From contig CAKRDZ010000024.1 in the NCBI GenBank assembly GCA_934316845.1, positions 1 to 45,862 on the forward strand: DNA of 45,862 nucleotides. The letters are read 5' to 3'. The DNA is from an uncultured Eubacterium sp. (GTDB taxonomy: Bacteria > Bacillota > Clostridia > Lachnospirales > Lachnospiraceae). Positions 34,377 through 41,353 of this stretch are shown here, piece after piece; position 1 is the stretch's first letter; every line of letters starts with the position of its first letter. The notes beneath the pieces were generated by a model, which was not told the DNA's origin, did no database searches, and was given only the letters and a program-made list of their open reading frames with translations. The position numbers and the translations under genes are program-made.

Positions 34377-35219
34377 TTACTTTGCCTCCTTTTTTAATAA
34401 GTTGCAAGCTGCTTCGCGGGCATGTGTCTCAAATTCTTTGTACATGGTTCCGCGGTGCATTGCCTCATCAAAATCAACCTGATGTCCGTCAAAGTCCGGT
34501 CCATCTACGCAGGCAAATTTTGTCTCTCCACCGACTGTCAGACGACATCCGCCGCACATTCCCGTACCGTCGATCATAATCGGGTTCATGCTGACCATCG
34601 TCTTAATATCATATTTTTTCGTAGTCAGGCAGACAAATTTCATCATGATCAATGGTCCGATCGCGATCACTTCGTCATACTGATTGCCTTCCTGGATCAA
34701 TTTTTCAAGTGCGTCTGTTACAAGACCTTTTTCTCCGTAACTTCCGTCATCTGTCATCATAACATATTTGTCGCTGGCACTCTTGAACTCATCTTCAAGG
34801 ATAACCAGATCTTTATTACGGAATCCCACGATAGAATGAACTTCTGCGCCCATTTCGTGCAATTTTTTGGCAACCGGATAAGCGATCGCGCAGCCAACTC
34901 CACCACCTACTACGGCAACTTTTTTCAATCCTTCGGTATGTGTCGGTACACCAAGTGGTCCCACAAAGTCATGAATGTATTCCCCTTCATTCAATGTATC
35001 AAGTTCCATCGTAGAACCGCCGACGATCTGGTAAATAATGGTAATCGTTCCCGCCTCGCGGTCAAAATCCGAAATCGTCAAAGGGATTCTTTCGCTGTCC
35101 TCTTTCGCACGAAAGATAATAAACTGTCCCGGCTCCGCTTTTTTTGCGATCAACGGAGCTTCTACTACCATTTTCGTAACGGTAGGATTCAGGGACTTCT
35201 TTTCCACAATTTTAAACAT
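34377..35219 (-). CDS. nfnA: NfnA, FAD/NAD-binding iron-sulfur subunit
   Basis: Small subunit of the Nfn complex, belonging to the ferredoxin-NADP reductase/dihydroorotate dehydrogenase electron-transfer family. The 280-residue protein has an FAD domain (RIPLTISDFDREAGTITII), an NAD-binding part (VAVVGGGVGCAIAYPVAKKL), and a C-terminal cysteine set MCGGCRLTVGGETKFACVDG for a [2Fe-2S] cluster. ATG at 35219 follows AGGAGG by eight bases; the 21-residue upstream extension is rejected since it reads through the promoter. Together with NfnB it would couple NADH and reduced ferredoxin oxidation to NADP+ reduction, as in butyrate-forming Clostridia. Confidence 0.92.
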   Translation of the reverse strand: MFKIVEKKSLNPTVTKMVVEAPLIAKKAEPGQFIIFRAKEDSERIPLTISDFDREAGTITIIYQIVGGSTMELDTLNEGEYIHDFVGPLGVPTHTEGLKKVAVVGGGVGCAIAYPVAKKLHEMGAEVHSIVGFRNKDLVILEDEFKSASDKYVMMTDDGSYGEKGLVTDALEKLIQEGNQYDEVIAIGPLIMMKFVCLTTKKYDIKTMVSMNPIMIDGTGMCGGCRLTVGGETKFACVDGPDFDGHQVDFDEAMHRGTMYKEFETHAREAACNLLKKEAK

Positions 35220-35270
35220 AAAAAGTGCCTCCTGTTTATTTTTTTGATAAAAATAGTCAAATTTCTTTTT

Positions 35271-35299
35271 ATCATACCACATTTTACGATGTAAATCAA
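35271..35299 (-). promoter_or_regulatory. Promoter of nfnAB
   Basis: Minus-strand TTGATT (35294-35299) and TATGAT (35271-35276), preceded by TG, are separated by 17 bp and lie 52 bp before the nfnA start codon. Confidence 0.75.
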
Positions 35300-35325
35300 G
35301 GTTTGTGTCCGTTTTTAATTTGGCT

Positions 35326-35575
35326 TTATTTCGTAATTACTTGAAATCCCATAATCACAATCCCCAGAATCACAAGGACAAGCCCTGTCGCGCGGTTCAA
35401 TGTCTTTGGCTCCGCTTTATTGGCAAATTTTGCTGCAATAAAAATGTCATAAAGACCGAAAAACCTCCCATTGTCGCCGATGGCAGCAAGCTCGCCACAT
35501 AACTACCCACAACGGTTTGCAGATCACATTGTACGCAAACGCGGTTTTCCGCGTAAATTCAAGACTAAATATCAT
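35326..35575 (-). pseudogene. Relic of a small membrane transporter gene
   Basis: A start codon with AAAGGAG upstream (ATG at 35575) opens a frame that soon stops, but the remaining text is readable in three successive frames. These are MIFSLEFTRKTAFAYNVICK in the first, SYVASLLPSATMGGFSVFM in the second and AAKFANKAEPKTLNRATG in the third, followed by LVLVILGIVIMGFQVITK and a stop at 35326. The pieces look hydrophobic and transporter-like, with a vague likeness to TauE/SafE-type permeases. At least two frameshifts, and probably an internal deletion since the whole is only about 83 codons, make it a dead gene. Family assignment is weak. Confidence 0.55.
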
Positions 35576-35576
35576 A

Positions 35577-35638
35577 AAGGCTCCTTTCATTCACTTTTGA
35601 ATAGTTCATTTTTGAACTATTGCAGTAAAAAGAGCCTT
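35577..35638 (-). promoter_or_regulatory. Leader with RBS-hiding stem and palindromic operator
   Basis: In minus-strand RNA AAGGCTCTTTT (35628-35638) can pair along 11 bases with AAAGGAGCCTT (35577-35587), which holds the ribosome site of the transporter relic. Inside lies a second hairpin or operator, the perfect palindrome AATAGTTC-N6-GAACTATT (35600-35621), a shape typical of MarR-family sites. The structure could be an operator, a translational switch, or both. Confidence 0.5.
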
Positions 35639-35652
35639 AATGTCAAATCTAT

Positions 35653-35790
35653 TTATTTAAAGGAAATGAGGAAATCCTCGCCTCCCTTAACATCAGCGAT
35701 TCCACTCTGCAAAAGCATCTGCACAATATTTTCCGAAAAATGGAAGTTTCTTCCAAATGGGAACTTTTGCGTTACCGTCCGTAAATTCAT
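35653..35790 (-). CDS. Short ORF, 45 residues, doubtful
   Basis: Begins MNLRTVTQKFPFGRNF and ends GGEDFLISFK. It opens 4 bp after the 4-hydroxybutyrate dehydrogenase stop codon, with no clear Shine-Dalgarno sequence. The composition is protein-like, so it may be the remnant of a longer gene, perhaps related to the neighbouring transporter relic. No family recognised. Confidence 0.25.
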   Translation of the reverse strand: MNLRTVTQKFPFGRNFHFSENIVQMLLQSGIADVKGGEDFLISFK

Positions 35791-35793
35791 TTT

Positions 35794-36909
35794 CTAATAC
35801 AGACGCTCATAGATGGCACGCACCTCATCCCGGTCAAGTTCAGTATAATTGTTTGCCATCAGACGTCCCTGGCTGGTCATTACATTTTCCGTAAAATCCT
35901 CCAGTTCTTCCTGGGACACGCCGTATTCGTGCAGTGCCTTTTTCGGGCAGAGGTGATTTAACAGGGTTTCGAGTTCATCATACACGGCATTCTTGTCGCA
36001 GGCAAGAATTTCCGCAAGCATTGCATTGAGCTGCTGAATCCGCCCTTCCGGCGCCAGCCGGAGATAGGTCTTTAAAACTTCCGTGAAAATGGCGTAATTC
36101 GACTCACCATGCGGCACATGATACCTTGCGCCCAGCGGATAACTCATCGCATGGACAGCGGCACAGCCCGCATTGCCAAATGCAATACCGGCAAATGTAC
36201 TTGCCAGCTGAAATTCCTTCAGATCCGCCATACGCGCCTCTTCTCCCTCTGCCGCAATCCTCTTGTACCCCGCCAGGATCATATGAATCGCCTTCGTCGA
36301 ATACATTCGCGTAAATGCATTGGCTTTGGGCGAAAGATACGACTCCACGGCATGGATCAGCGCATCGATCGAACTTGTAGCAAAGAAGCGGAATGGCAGT
36401 CCCTGCAGCAGTTCCGGGATCAGCACCGCCGCGTCGGCAAACAATGCCGGCTCTGCCAGTCCGAGTTTTGTATGGCGGCTTTTTAATTCTAATATGGAAA
36501 TATTTGTCACTTCACTTCCCGTACCGCACGTCGTCGGCAGGATAAAAAGTTCTTTTCCTTTTTTTGCCGGAATTTTATGATCGTAGAGGTCAAGCACCGG
36601 CGATACTTTTTCCAGCGCAAATAATTTTGACACATCGATGATCGTACCGCCCCCGATAGCAAACACGCGGCTGTAATAACAGTTTTTAATGTCTGCGTAA
36701 ATAGCTTCTACCATCTCGTCACTCGGTTCGCCGGTTCCGTATTTTTCTACATAAACAACGGTCGCGCCGCTTACATATTGGGAAAAGTATGGTTCAAAGA
36801 TATATTCATTTGATAAGATCAGATCACCTTTTCCAATTTTGTATTCGTCACAAAATTCCTTACAGGTATCGCACATAAAAATTTCCGGTTTTACTGCAAA
36901 TTGTTTCAT
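35794..36909 (-). CDS. 4hbD: 4-hydroxybutyrate dehydrogenase (iron-containing ADH family)
   Basis: Reduces succinate semialdehyde to 4-hydroxybutyrate with NADH. The 371-residue protein has the same length as the Clostridium kluyveri enzyme and, from memory, similar sequence along its whole span (KIGKGDLILSNEY, EKYGTGEPSDEM, IGGGTIIDVSK, PTTCGTGSEVTNISILELK). The metal-binding residues of Fe-ADHs appear in SIDALIHAVESYLSP and AVHAMSYPLGARYHVPHGES. It lies 37 bp after the GABA aminotransferase gene on the same strand, which gives the substrate and secures the assignment within a broad dehydrogenase family. The operon appears to end with this gene. Confidence 0.9.
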   Translation of the reverse strand: MKQFAVKPEIFMCDTCKEFCDEYKIGKGDLILSNEYIFEPYFSQYVSGATVVYVEKYGTGEPSDEMVEAIYADIKNCYYSRVFAIGGGTIIDVSKLFALEKVSPVLDLYDHKIPAKKGKELFILPTTCGTGSEVTNISILELKSRHTKLGLAEPALFADAAVLIPELLQGLPFRFFATSSIDALIHAVESYLSPKANAFTRMYSTKAIHMILAGYKRIAAEGEEARMADLKEFQLASTFAGIAFGNAGCAAVHAMSYPLGARYHVPHGESNYAIFTEVLKTYLRLAPEGRIQQLNAMLAEILACDKNAVYDELETLLNHLCPKKALHEYGVSQEELEDFTENVMTSQGRLMANNYTELDRDEVRAIYERLY

Positions 36910-36946
36910 TGGGATTCCTCATTTCTACACATTTTGTCGCGCATTG

Positions 36947-38302
36947 TTACATATTTTCTTTGATTGCTTCTTCTAATATATCAAGTCCTGCCTGTAACTG
37001 TTCGTCGGTGATAACAAGCGGTGCCAGGAAACGCAGAACATTGCCGTAAATTCCTGCATTTTCTATAATAAGTCCTTTTTGTGCTGCCGACTGAATGACC
37101 TTGCTTGTCAGTTCTGCTGCCGGTTCTTTACTTTCAGCATCTTTTACCAGTTCCAGTCCGATCATGGCACCCATTCCACGCACGTCGCCGATCACCGGAT
37201 ATTTTTCTTTCCACGATTCATACGTCTCCATCACTTTTTTGCCAATTTCACAGGCGCGGTCAGCCAGTTTTTCACGTTCCATAATTTCAATGGTTTTCAG
37301 GGAAGCGGCACAGGCAAGCGGATTTCCACAATACGTTCCACCGATGATTCCCGGCGTCACTTTTTCCATAATTTCTTCTCTGGCAATGACGGCACTCAGC
37401 GGAAGGCCTGCCGCAATAGACTTCGCAGTTGCCAAAATGTCCGGCGCACATCCTGCTTCTTTCCAATATTCGGAAGCAAACATTTTACCGGTACGGCAGA
37501 ATCCCGACTGCACTTCGTCTGCCACCAGACAGATTCCATATTTATCACAGATCCGGCGCACGGCTTTGACCCATTCAATTGGTGCCGGGATAAATCCGCC
37601 CTCGCCCTGCAGCGGCTCTACAACCATCGCAGCCACCGTCTCCGGCTGTGCACATTCCTCAAACACTTTCTCGATACTTTTTACATAATATTCCAGTCTC
37701 TTATCCTCCGGCATTCCTTCCGGCGCACGATAATAATACGGAAATTCTGCGCGGTAAACACCATCCGGAAATGGTCCCATGCCGACCGCATAGGCTTTTT
37801 TTGAAGTCATTGTCATGGTCATCAGCGTTCTTCCGTGAAATGCTCCGGAAAATACAATGATGTTTGGTCTGCCCGTATATGATTTTGCAATCTTTACCGC
37901 ATTTTCATCTGCTTCTGCCCCGCTGTTGGCAAAGAAGGTTCTCTTTTTGTCGCCTTTTACCGGTACAATCTGATTTAACTTTTCTGCCAGTGCCACATAT
38001 CCCTCATGTGTCACGATATTAAACATGCCATGAAAATATTTTTCGGACTGCGCTTTGACTGCCTCGATAATCTCCGGCTGGCTGTAACCGACATTTAATA
38101 CGCCGACGCCGCCTACCCAGTCAAGGAAAATATTTCCATCCAAATCCTCAACCATTGCTCCCTCTCCCCGTTCAATCGCTACCGGGTAAACACATTTTAC
38201 AGCCGTCGCCGTCGCCGCTGCACGCCGGTCGATCAACGCTTTGGACTTCGGTCCCGGTACTGTCTCCGTTACAATTTTTGGTAATGCCTGTCTTAATTCC
38301 AT
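36947..38302 (-). CDS. gabT: 4-aminobutyrate aminotransferase (class III)
   Basis: PLP enzyme predicted to transfer the amino group of GABA to 2-oxoglutarate, giving succinate semialdehyde. The 451-residue protein has class III motifs: LDWVGGVGVLNVGYSQPEI, FFANSGAEADENAVKIAKSY, FSGAFHGRT, CLVADEVQSGFCRTGK and ATAKSIAAGLPLSAVIAREE with the PLP lysine, then GTYCGNPLACAA. ATG at 38302 is chosen for the GGAGG site ten bases upstream; the longer frame to 38371 has none. The dehydrogenase directly downstream consumes its product. A PucR-type regulator is divergently encoded. Related omega-amino acids such as beta-alanine or 5-aminovalerate are alternative substrates. Confidence 0.88.
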   Translation of the reverse strand: MELRQALPKIVTETVPGPKSKALIDRRAAATATAVKCVYPVAIERGEGAMVEDLDGNIFLDWVGGVGVLNVGYSQPEIIEAVKAQSEKYFHGMFNIVTHEGYVALAEKLNQIVPVKGDKKRTFFANSGAEADENAVKIAKSYTGRPNIIVFSGAFHGRTLMTMTMTSKKAYAVGMGPFPDGVYRAEFPYYYRAPEGMPEDKRLEYYVKSIEKVFEECAQPETVAAMVVEPLQGEGGFIPAPIEWVKAVRRICDKYGICLVADEVQSGFCRTGKMFASEYWKEAGCAPDILATAKSIAAGLPLSAVIAREEIMEKVTPGIIGGTYCGNPLACAASLKTIEIMEREKLADRACEIGKKVMETYESWKEKYPVIGDVRGMGAMIGLELVKDAESKEPAAELTSKVIQSAAQKGLIIENAGIYGNVLRFLAPLVITDEQLQAGLDILEEAIKENM

Positions 38303-38346
38303 AATAAATTCCTCCGTTCTGTGAGTGTTTTTGTTTGTTGTTTCAG

Positions 38347-38375
38347 ATACTAGCACAATATTTTTACACACACAA
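38347..38375 (-). promoter_or_regulatory. Promoter of gabT-4hbD
   Basis: Minus-strand TTGTGT (38370-38375) and TAGTAT (38347-38352) are 17 bp apart and 44 bp before the gabT start. The -35 is poor, as expected for an activator-dependent promoter. Confidence 0.55.
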
Positions 38376-38429
38376 CGTTTCCCAGCCTAAATTTTTATTC
38401 ATTTTTTGTGCTGGATGACGAAAATTTTA

Positions 38430-38458
38430 TTGATTTTCATTTTTCACTCTGTTACACT
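38430..38458 (+). promoter_or_regulatory. Promoter of the PucR-type regulator gene
   Basis: TTGATT (38430-38435) and TACACT (38453-38458) are separated by 17 bp, 32 bp before the ATG. It faces away from the gabT promoter within a 188-bp divergent region, so the regulator could act on both. Confidence 0.6.
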
Positions 38459-38490
38459 AAAGAAAACAAGAATGGAAAGGAGTTTGTATC

Positions 38491-39564
38491 ATGTCATATT
38501 CATTGCATTATTTTATCCGAAAAACTTCCACGCGCTATCAGCTGACACAGCTTGCCGGGAACGCAGGGCTTCACGCTGATATTTCGTGGGTTTACCTAAT
38601 GGAAGATATTGAAAATACGGACTTTCTGCGTGGTGGCGAACTTGTCATCACAACCGGCATGTCGATCCACTCGGAGCAGACTCTCCTCGCCTTTGCTGCG
38701 TCATTAAAAAGAAAACAGGCCTGCGGACTCCTGCTCAATGTCGGACATTATATCACGAAAATCCCTCTGTCGCTCATCTCCTACTGTGACGAAAATTCCC
38801 TGCCGCTTTTTACGATGCCGTGGAAAATTCACATCGCCGACCTTATGGAGCAGTATTGCAATGAGATTACGATCCAGCGAAATATCCGCTCACAGATTGA
38901 GAGTGCTTTTGAGAAACTGCTTTTTTCATCTCCCGCAGACGAAAGTGCACTTGCCCTCCTTGCCCGCTACGGCTGTCAGACCGGCGACACCTATCATATC
39001 ACGGCAAGCCGCGAACCCATCCCGTCCACCACGCATTCTCTCCCCATGAATGATCTGTATTACGGCATCTTTTTTCCGGGCGAGTTTTCGGACACCCTCT
39101 ATCCTTTTTCCTACGGGATTACTGTCTGCAACGACCTTTCCTCGCTGTATACTGCACACCGTCAGGCATACGAAGCCTATTTAGTCAGCCGGATCAAAAA
39201 TAAGCCGGTCGTTTCTTATAAAGAAATCGGTCTTTACCGCACTGTATTTTCCATTCCCGACACCTCTTCCCTAATTGCCCTGTCTATGCCGCTTTTGCGC
39301 CCGCTCCTAAGTTATGACAAAAAGCACCACACGGATTATTTTTCCCTGCTCCGCCTCTACCTCGAACACGGGAAAAGTGTACAGGCAGCCGCCAAAGTGG
39401 TCTATACTCATCGAAACACCGTAAATTACCGCATTGGAAAGATCAAAGAACTGCTTGCCGCCGACTTTGACTCTCTGGCACAATGCTGCGAATACGAACT
39501 TGCGTTTCACATCTATGATGTACTTTCGGCCACTGCGCCGGAAGTATGGGAAAACCTGAGTTGA
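38491..39564 (+). CDS. PucR family transcriptional regulator
   Basis: A 357-residue regulator. The N-terminal PucR domain (about 5-125) has the typical GGELVITTGMSIHSEQ and DENSLPLFTMPW. The C-terminal HTH_30 domain (about 285-345) reads LRLYLEHGKSVQAAAKVVY followed by THRNTVNYRIGKIKELL. In Bacillus, members of this family activate purine (PucR) or proline (PutR) use. Here the divergent position next to gabT-4hbD makes control by GABA or an intermediate the natural hypothesis. GGAAAGGAG precedes the ATG. No terminator was found after its stop, but a new promoter follows within 15 bp. Confidence 0.88.
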   Translation: MSYSLHYFIRKTSTRYQLTQLAGNAGLHADISWVYLMEDIENTDFLRGGELVITTGMSIHSEQTLLAFAASLKRKQACGLLLNVGHYITKIPLSLISYCDENSLPLFTMPWKIHIADLMEQYCNEITIQRNIRSQIESAFEKLLFSSPADESALALLARYGCQTGDTYHITASREPIPSTTHSLPMNDLYYGIFFPGEFSDTLYPFSYGITVCNDLSSLYTAHRQAYEAYLVSRIKNKPVVSYKEIGLYRTVFSIPDTSSLIALSMPLLRPLLSYDKKHHTDYFSLLRLYLEHGKSVQAAAKVVYTHRNTVNYRIGKIKELLAADFDSLAQCCEYELAFHIYDVLSATAPEVWENLS

Positions 39565-39577
39565 GGACAACTGCATC

Positions 39578-39606
39578 TTGACAAACCTTCTAATAAAGTA
39601 TACATT
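39578..39606 (+). promoter_or_regulatory. Strong promoter of mrp-thiN
   Basis: A perfect TTGACA (39578-39583) and TACATT (39601-39606) with 17-bp spacing, 99 bp before the mrp start codon. Confidence 0.8.
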
Positions 39607-39613
39607 ATTAACA

Positions 39614-39670
39614 GGGTCGAAAAGTCAGCCACCAACCATGCTTACATGGGAAAGCCGTCACTCTTCACCC
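39614..39670 (+). ncRNA. Candidate structured leader RNA of mrp
   Basis: Just after the expected start site GGGTCGAAAAGT (39614-39625) pairs with ACTCTTCACCC (39660-39670), with one bulge and one mismatch, enclosing a hairpin CCATG-CTTA-CATGG (39636-39649) and an unpaired AAAGCC segment. The fold is compact and sits at the 5' end of the message, like a riboswitch aptamer, but it matches no class I know, and no second terminator hairpin is evident before the ribosome site. Confidence 0.4.
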
Positions 39671-39705
39671 CATTGAAAACCATTTTAGAAAGTGAGGAAT
39701 AGAAA

Positions 39706-40539
39706 ATGAGTGAATGTACTCATGATTGCTCTTCCTGCAGTTCAAACTGCTCCGAAGCACAACCACAATCATTGATAGCAAGCCCGCATGAGGGCAGTTC
39801 GATAAAGAAAGTCATTGGTGTCGTCAGCGGAAAAGGCGGTGTCGGAAAATCCATGGTAACCGATCTTCTCGCTGTCGCATTCAGCCGCAAAGGATATCAT
39901 TGTGCCATTATGGATGCCGATATCACGGGGCCTTCCATACCAAAAGCATTTGGTCTGACGCAAAAAGCAGAGGGCACTCAGGATACCATTTATCCGGTTA
40001 AAACAAAGACCGGTATCGACGTTATGTCAATCAACCTTCTTTTGGAAAACGAAACCGATCCCGTCATCTGGCGCGGTCCGGTCATCGCCGGTGCCGTCAA
40101 ACAATTTTGGACGGACGTTCTCTGGGAAGATGTTGATTATATGTTTGTCGATATGCCGCCGGGAACCGGGGATGTACCGCTTACCGTATTCCAGTCACTG
40201 CCGCTTGATGGCATTGTCGTCGTTACGACGCCACAGGATCTCGTATCCATGATCGTGGGAAAAGCTGTAAAAATGGCAGAAATGATGGACGTTCCGGTAC
40301 TTGGTATCGTAGAAAATATGAGCTATGTAGAATGCCCGGACTGTGGAAAGAAAATTTCCATCTTTGGAGAAAGCCATGTAAAAGAAGTGGCTGACAAATA
40401 CGATCTTCTTGTGCTCAGCCAGCTTCCGATCAATCCTGCACTTACTGCCGCAGTCGATGCCGGCAATGTGGAAGATCTGGAATTTTCTTACATGGATGAT
40501 GCCGTTAAGATTATTGAAAACACAGAACAGAAAGCGTGA
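39706..40539 (+). CDS. mrp: Mrp/NBP35-type Fe-S cluster carrier ATPase
   Basis: P-loop protein that binds and hands over [4Fe-4S] clusters. The 277-residue sequence has a cysteine-rich N-terminal tail (C4, C8, C11, C15, as in NBP35 rather than plain ApbC). A deviant Walker A follows (GVVSGKGGVGKSMVTDLLA), then MDADITGPSIP, FVDMPPGTGDVP, and the cluster-binding CPDC near residue 208. Length is typical. GAGG precedes the ATG by eight bases. It shares a transcript with thiN (stop and start nearly touching) and has a strong promoter and structured leader. Confidence 0.94.
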   Translation: MSECTHDCSSCSSNCSEAQPQSLIASPHEGSSIKKVIGVVSGKGGVGKSMVTDLLAVAFSRKGYHCAIMDADITGPSIPKAFGLTQKAEGTQDTIYPVKTKTGIDVMSINLLLENETDPVIWRGPVIAGAVKQFWTDVLWEDVDYMFVDMPPGTGDVPLTVFQSLPLDGIVVVTTPQDLVSMIVGKAVKMAEMMDVPVLGIVENMSYVECPDCGKKISIFGESHVKEVADKYDLLVLSQLPINPALTAAVDAGNVEDLEFSYMDDAVKIIENTEQKA

Positions 40540-40547
40540 GCATAACA

Positions 40548-41171
40548 ATGGAAACATGTTATATATTCGGTGCAGGGGATTTCACTCCCTGCACCATTGA
40601 TTTAACTTCAAAAGATCTGGTAATTGCGGCAGACGGAGGATATGATTATCTTGTCCGTCTTGGTCTGCGTGCCGATGTGGTATTGGGCGACTTTGACTCC
40701 GTCACTTCCCCGGATTTATGGGACGACGCAATCTGTGAAAAATTGACCTATCCGCCGGAAAAAGACGATACCGACATGATGCTCGCCATCAAACTCGGAC
40801 TTTCCCGCGGCTACCGTGAATTTGCCATTTATGGCGGACTGGGCGGCAGACTCGACCACACCATCGCCAACATCCAGTCTCTCACCTATCTCGCAGGCGA
40901 AGGCGCTTCCGGTATTTTATACGGTGACACCTATGCTCTTACCGTCATCAAAGACAGCAGTTTTACCGTTCCGAAAGATGCCACCGGCATGGTTTCCGTA
41001 TTTTCCCTTAGTGACTCCAGCGAAAATGTATCAATCAAAGGCTTAAAATATGAAGTGGACGGTGTTACACTAACCAATGTATTTCCTCTTGGCGTAAGCA
41101 ATGAAACAACCGCTAAAAAAGGAATTATCAGCGTGGGATCCGGTACTTTGTTGATCTTGTGGCATCCGTAA
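40548..41171 (+). CDS. thiN: Thiamine diphosphokinase
   Basis: Transfers pyrophosphate from ATP to thiamine to make the active cofactor. The 207-residue protein has the N-terminal catalytic region (IAADGGYDYLVRLGLRADVV, LGDFDSVTSPD, PPEKDDTDMMLAIKLGLSRG, GGLGGRLDHTIANIQSL) and the beta-sandwich C-terminal part (KGLKYEVDGVTLTNVFPLGVSNE). ATG at 40548 gives the usual short N-terminus; an in-frame GTG at 40536 overlapping the mrp stop is possible, and neither has a strong ribosome site, pointing to translational coupling with mrp. No TPP riboswitch was seen before mrp. Confidence 0.94.
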   Translation: METCYIFGAGDFTPCTIDLTSKDLVIAADGGYDYLVRLGLRADVVLGDFDSVTSPDLWDDAICEKLTYPPEKDDTDMMLAIKLGLSRGYREFAIYGGLGGRLDHTIANIQSLTYLAGEGASGILYGDTYALTVIKDSSFTVPKDATGMVSVFSLSDSSENVSIKGLKYEVDGVTLTNVFPLGVSNETTAKKGIISVGSGTLLILWHP

Positions 41172-41202
41172 GGAGGTACTGCCGGGTCCTCCTAAAATGA
41201 AA

Positions 41203-41245
41203 AGACCCAACGTGGTCCGCATCGTTGAGAGGCGTGTTGGGTTCT
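41203..41245 (+). terminator. Hairpin after thiN, weak terminator
   Basis: AGACCCAAC (41203-41211) pairs with GTTGGGTTCT (41236-41245) over eight bases. Inside, CAACG/CGTTG and, upstream, GGGTC/GACCC form competing stems. There is no good T-run, so termination is uncertain. It lies within the 182-bp space between the converging thiN and DUF4430 genes. Confidence 0.45.
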
Positions 41246-41289
41246 GTTAAGGATTATTATATGCGATTTCTTTTCAATTTACAATACGC

Positions 41290-41327
41290 AAAAAGGCAGC
41301 CGCCTTTTGTGCTGACAACTGCCTTTC
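41290..41327 (-). terminator. Terminator of the DUF4430 protein gene
   Basis: On the minus strand AAAGGCAG pairs with CTGCCTTT around 19 bases, followed by further T residues. It lies 27 bp after the stop codon. Confidence 0.8.
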
Positions 41328-41353
41328 TTATCACAGATAAATTATTACTTCTT

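Noticed and set aside
34422..35294. Plus-strand frame of 290 codons opposite nfnA
   Set aside because: Shadow of nfnA with its composition dictated by the coding strand.
39614..39670. Cyclic di-GMP-I or TPP riboswitch before mrp-thiN
   Set aside because: A faint likeness (AACCAT...ATGGGA...AAAGCC) lacks the conserved c-di-GMP-I joining bases, and the TPP motifs CTGAGA and ACCTGA are absent.
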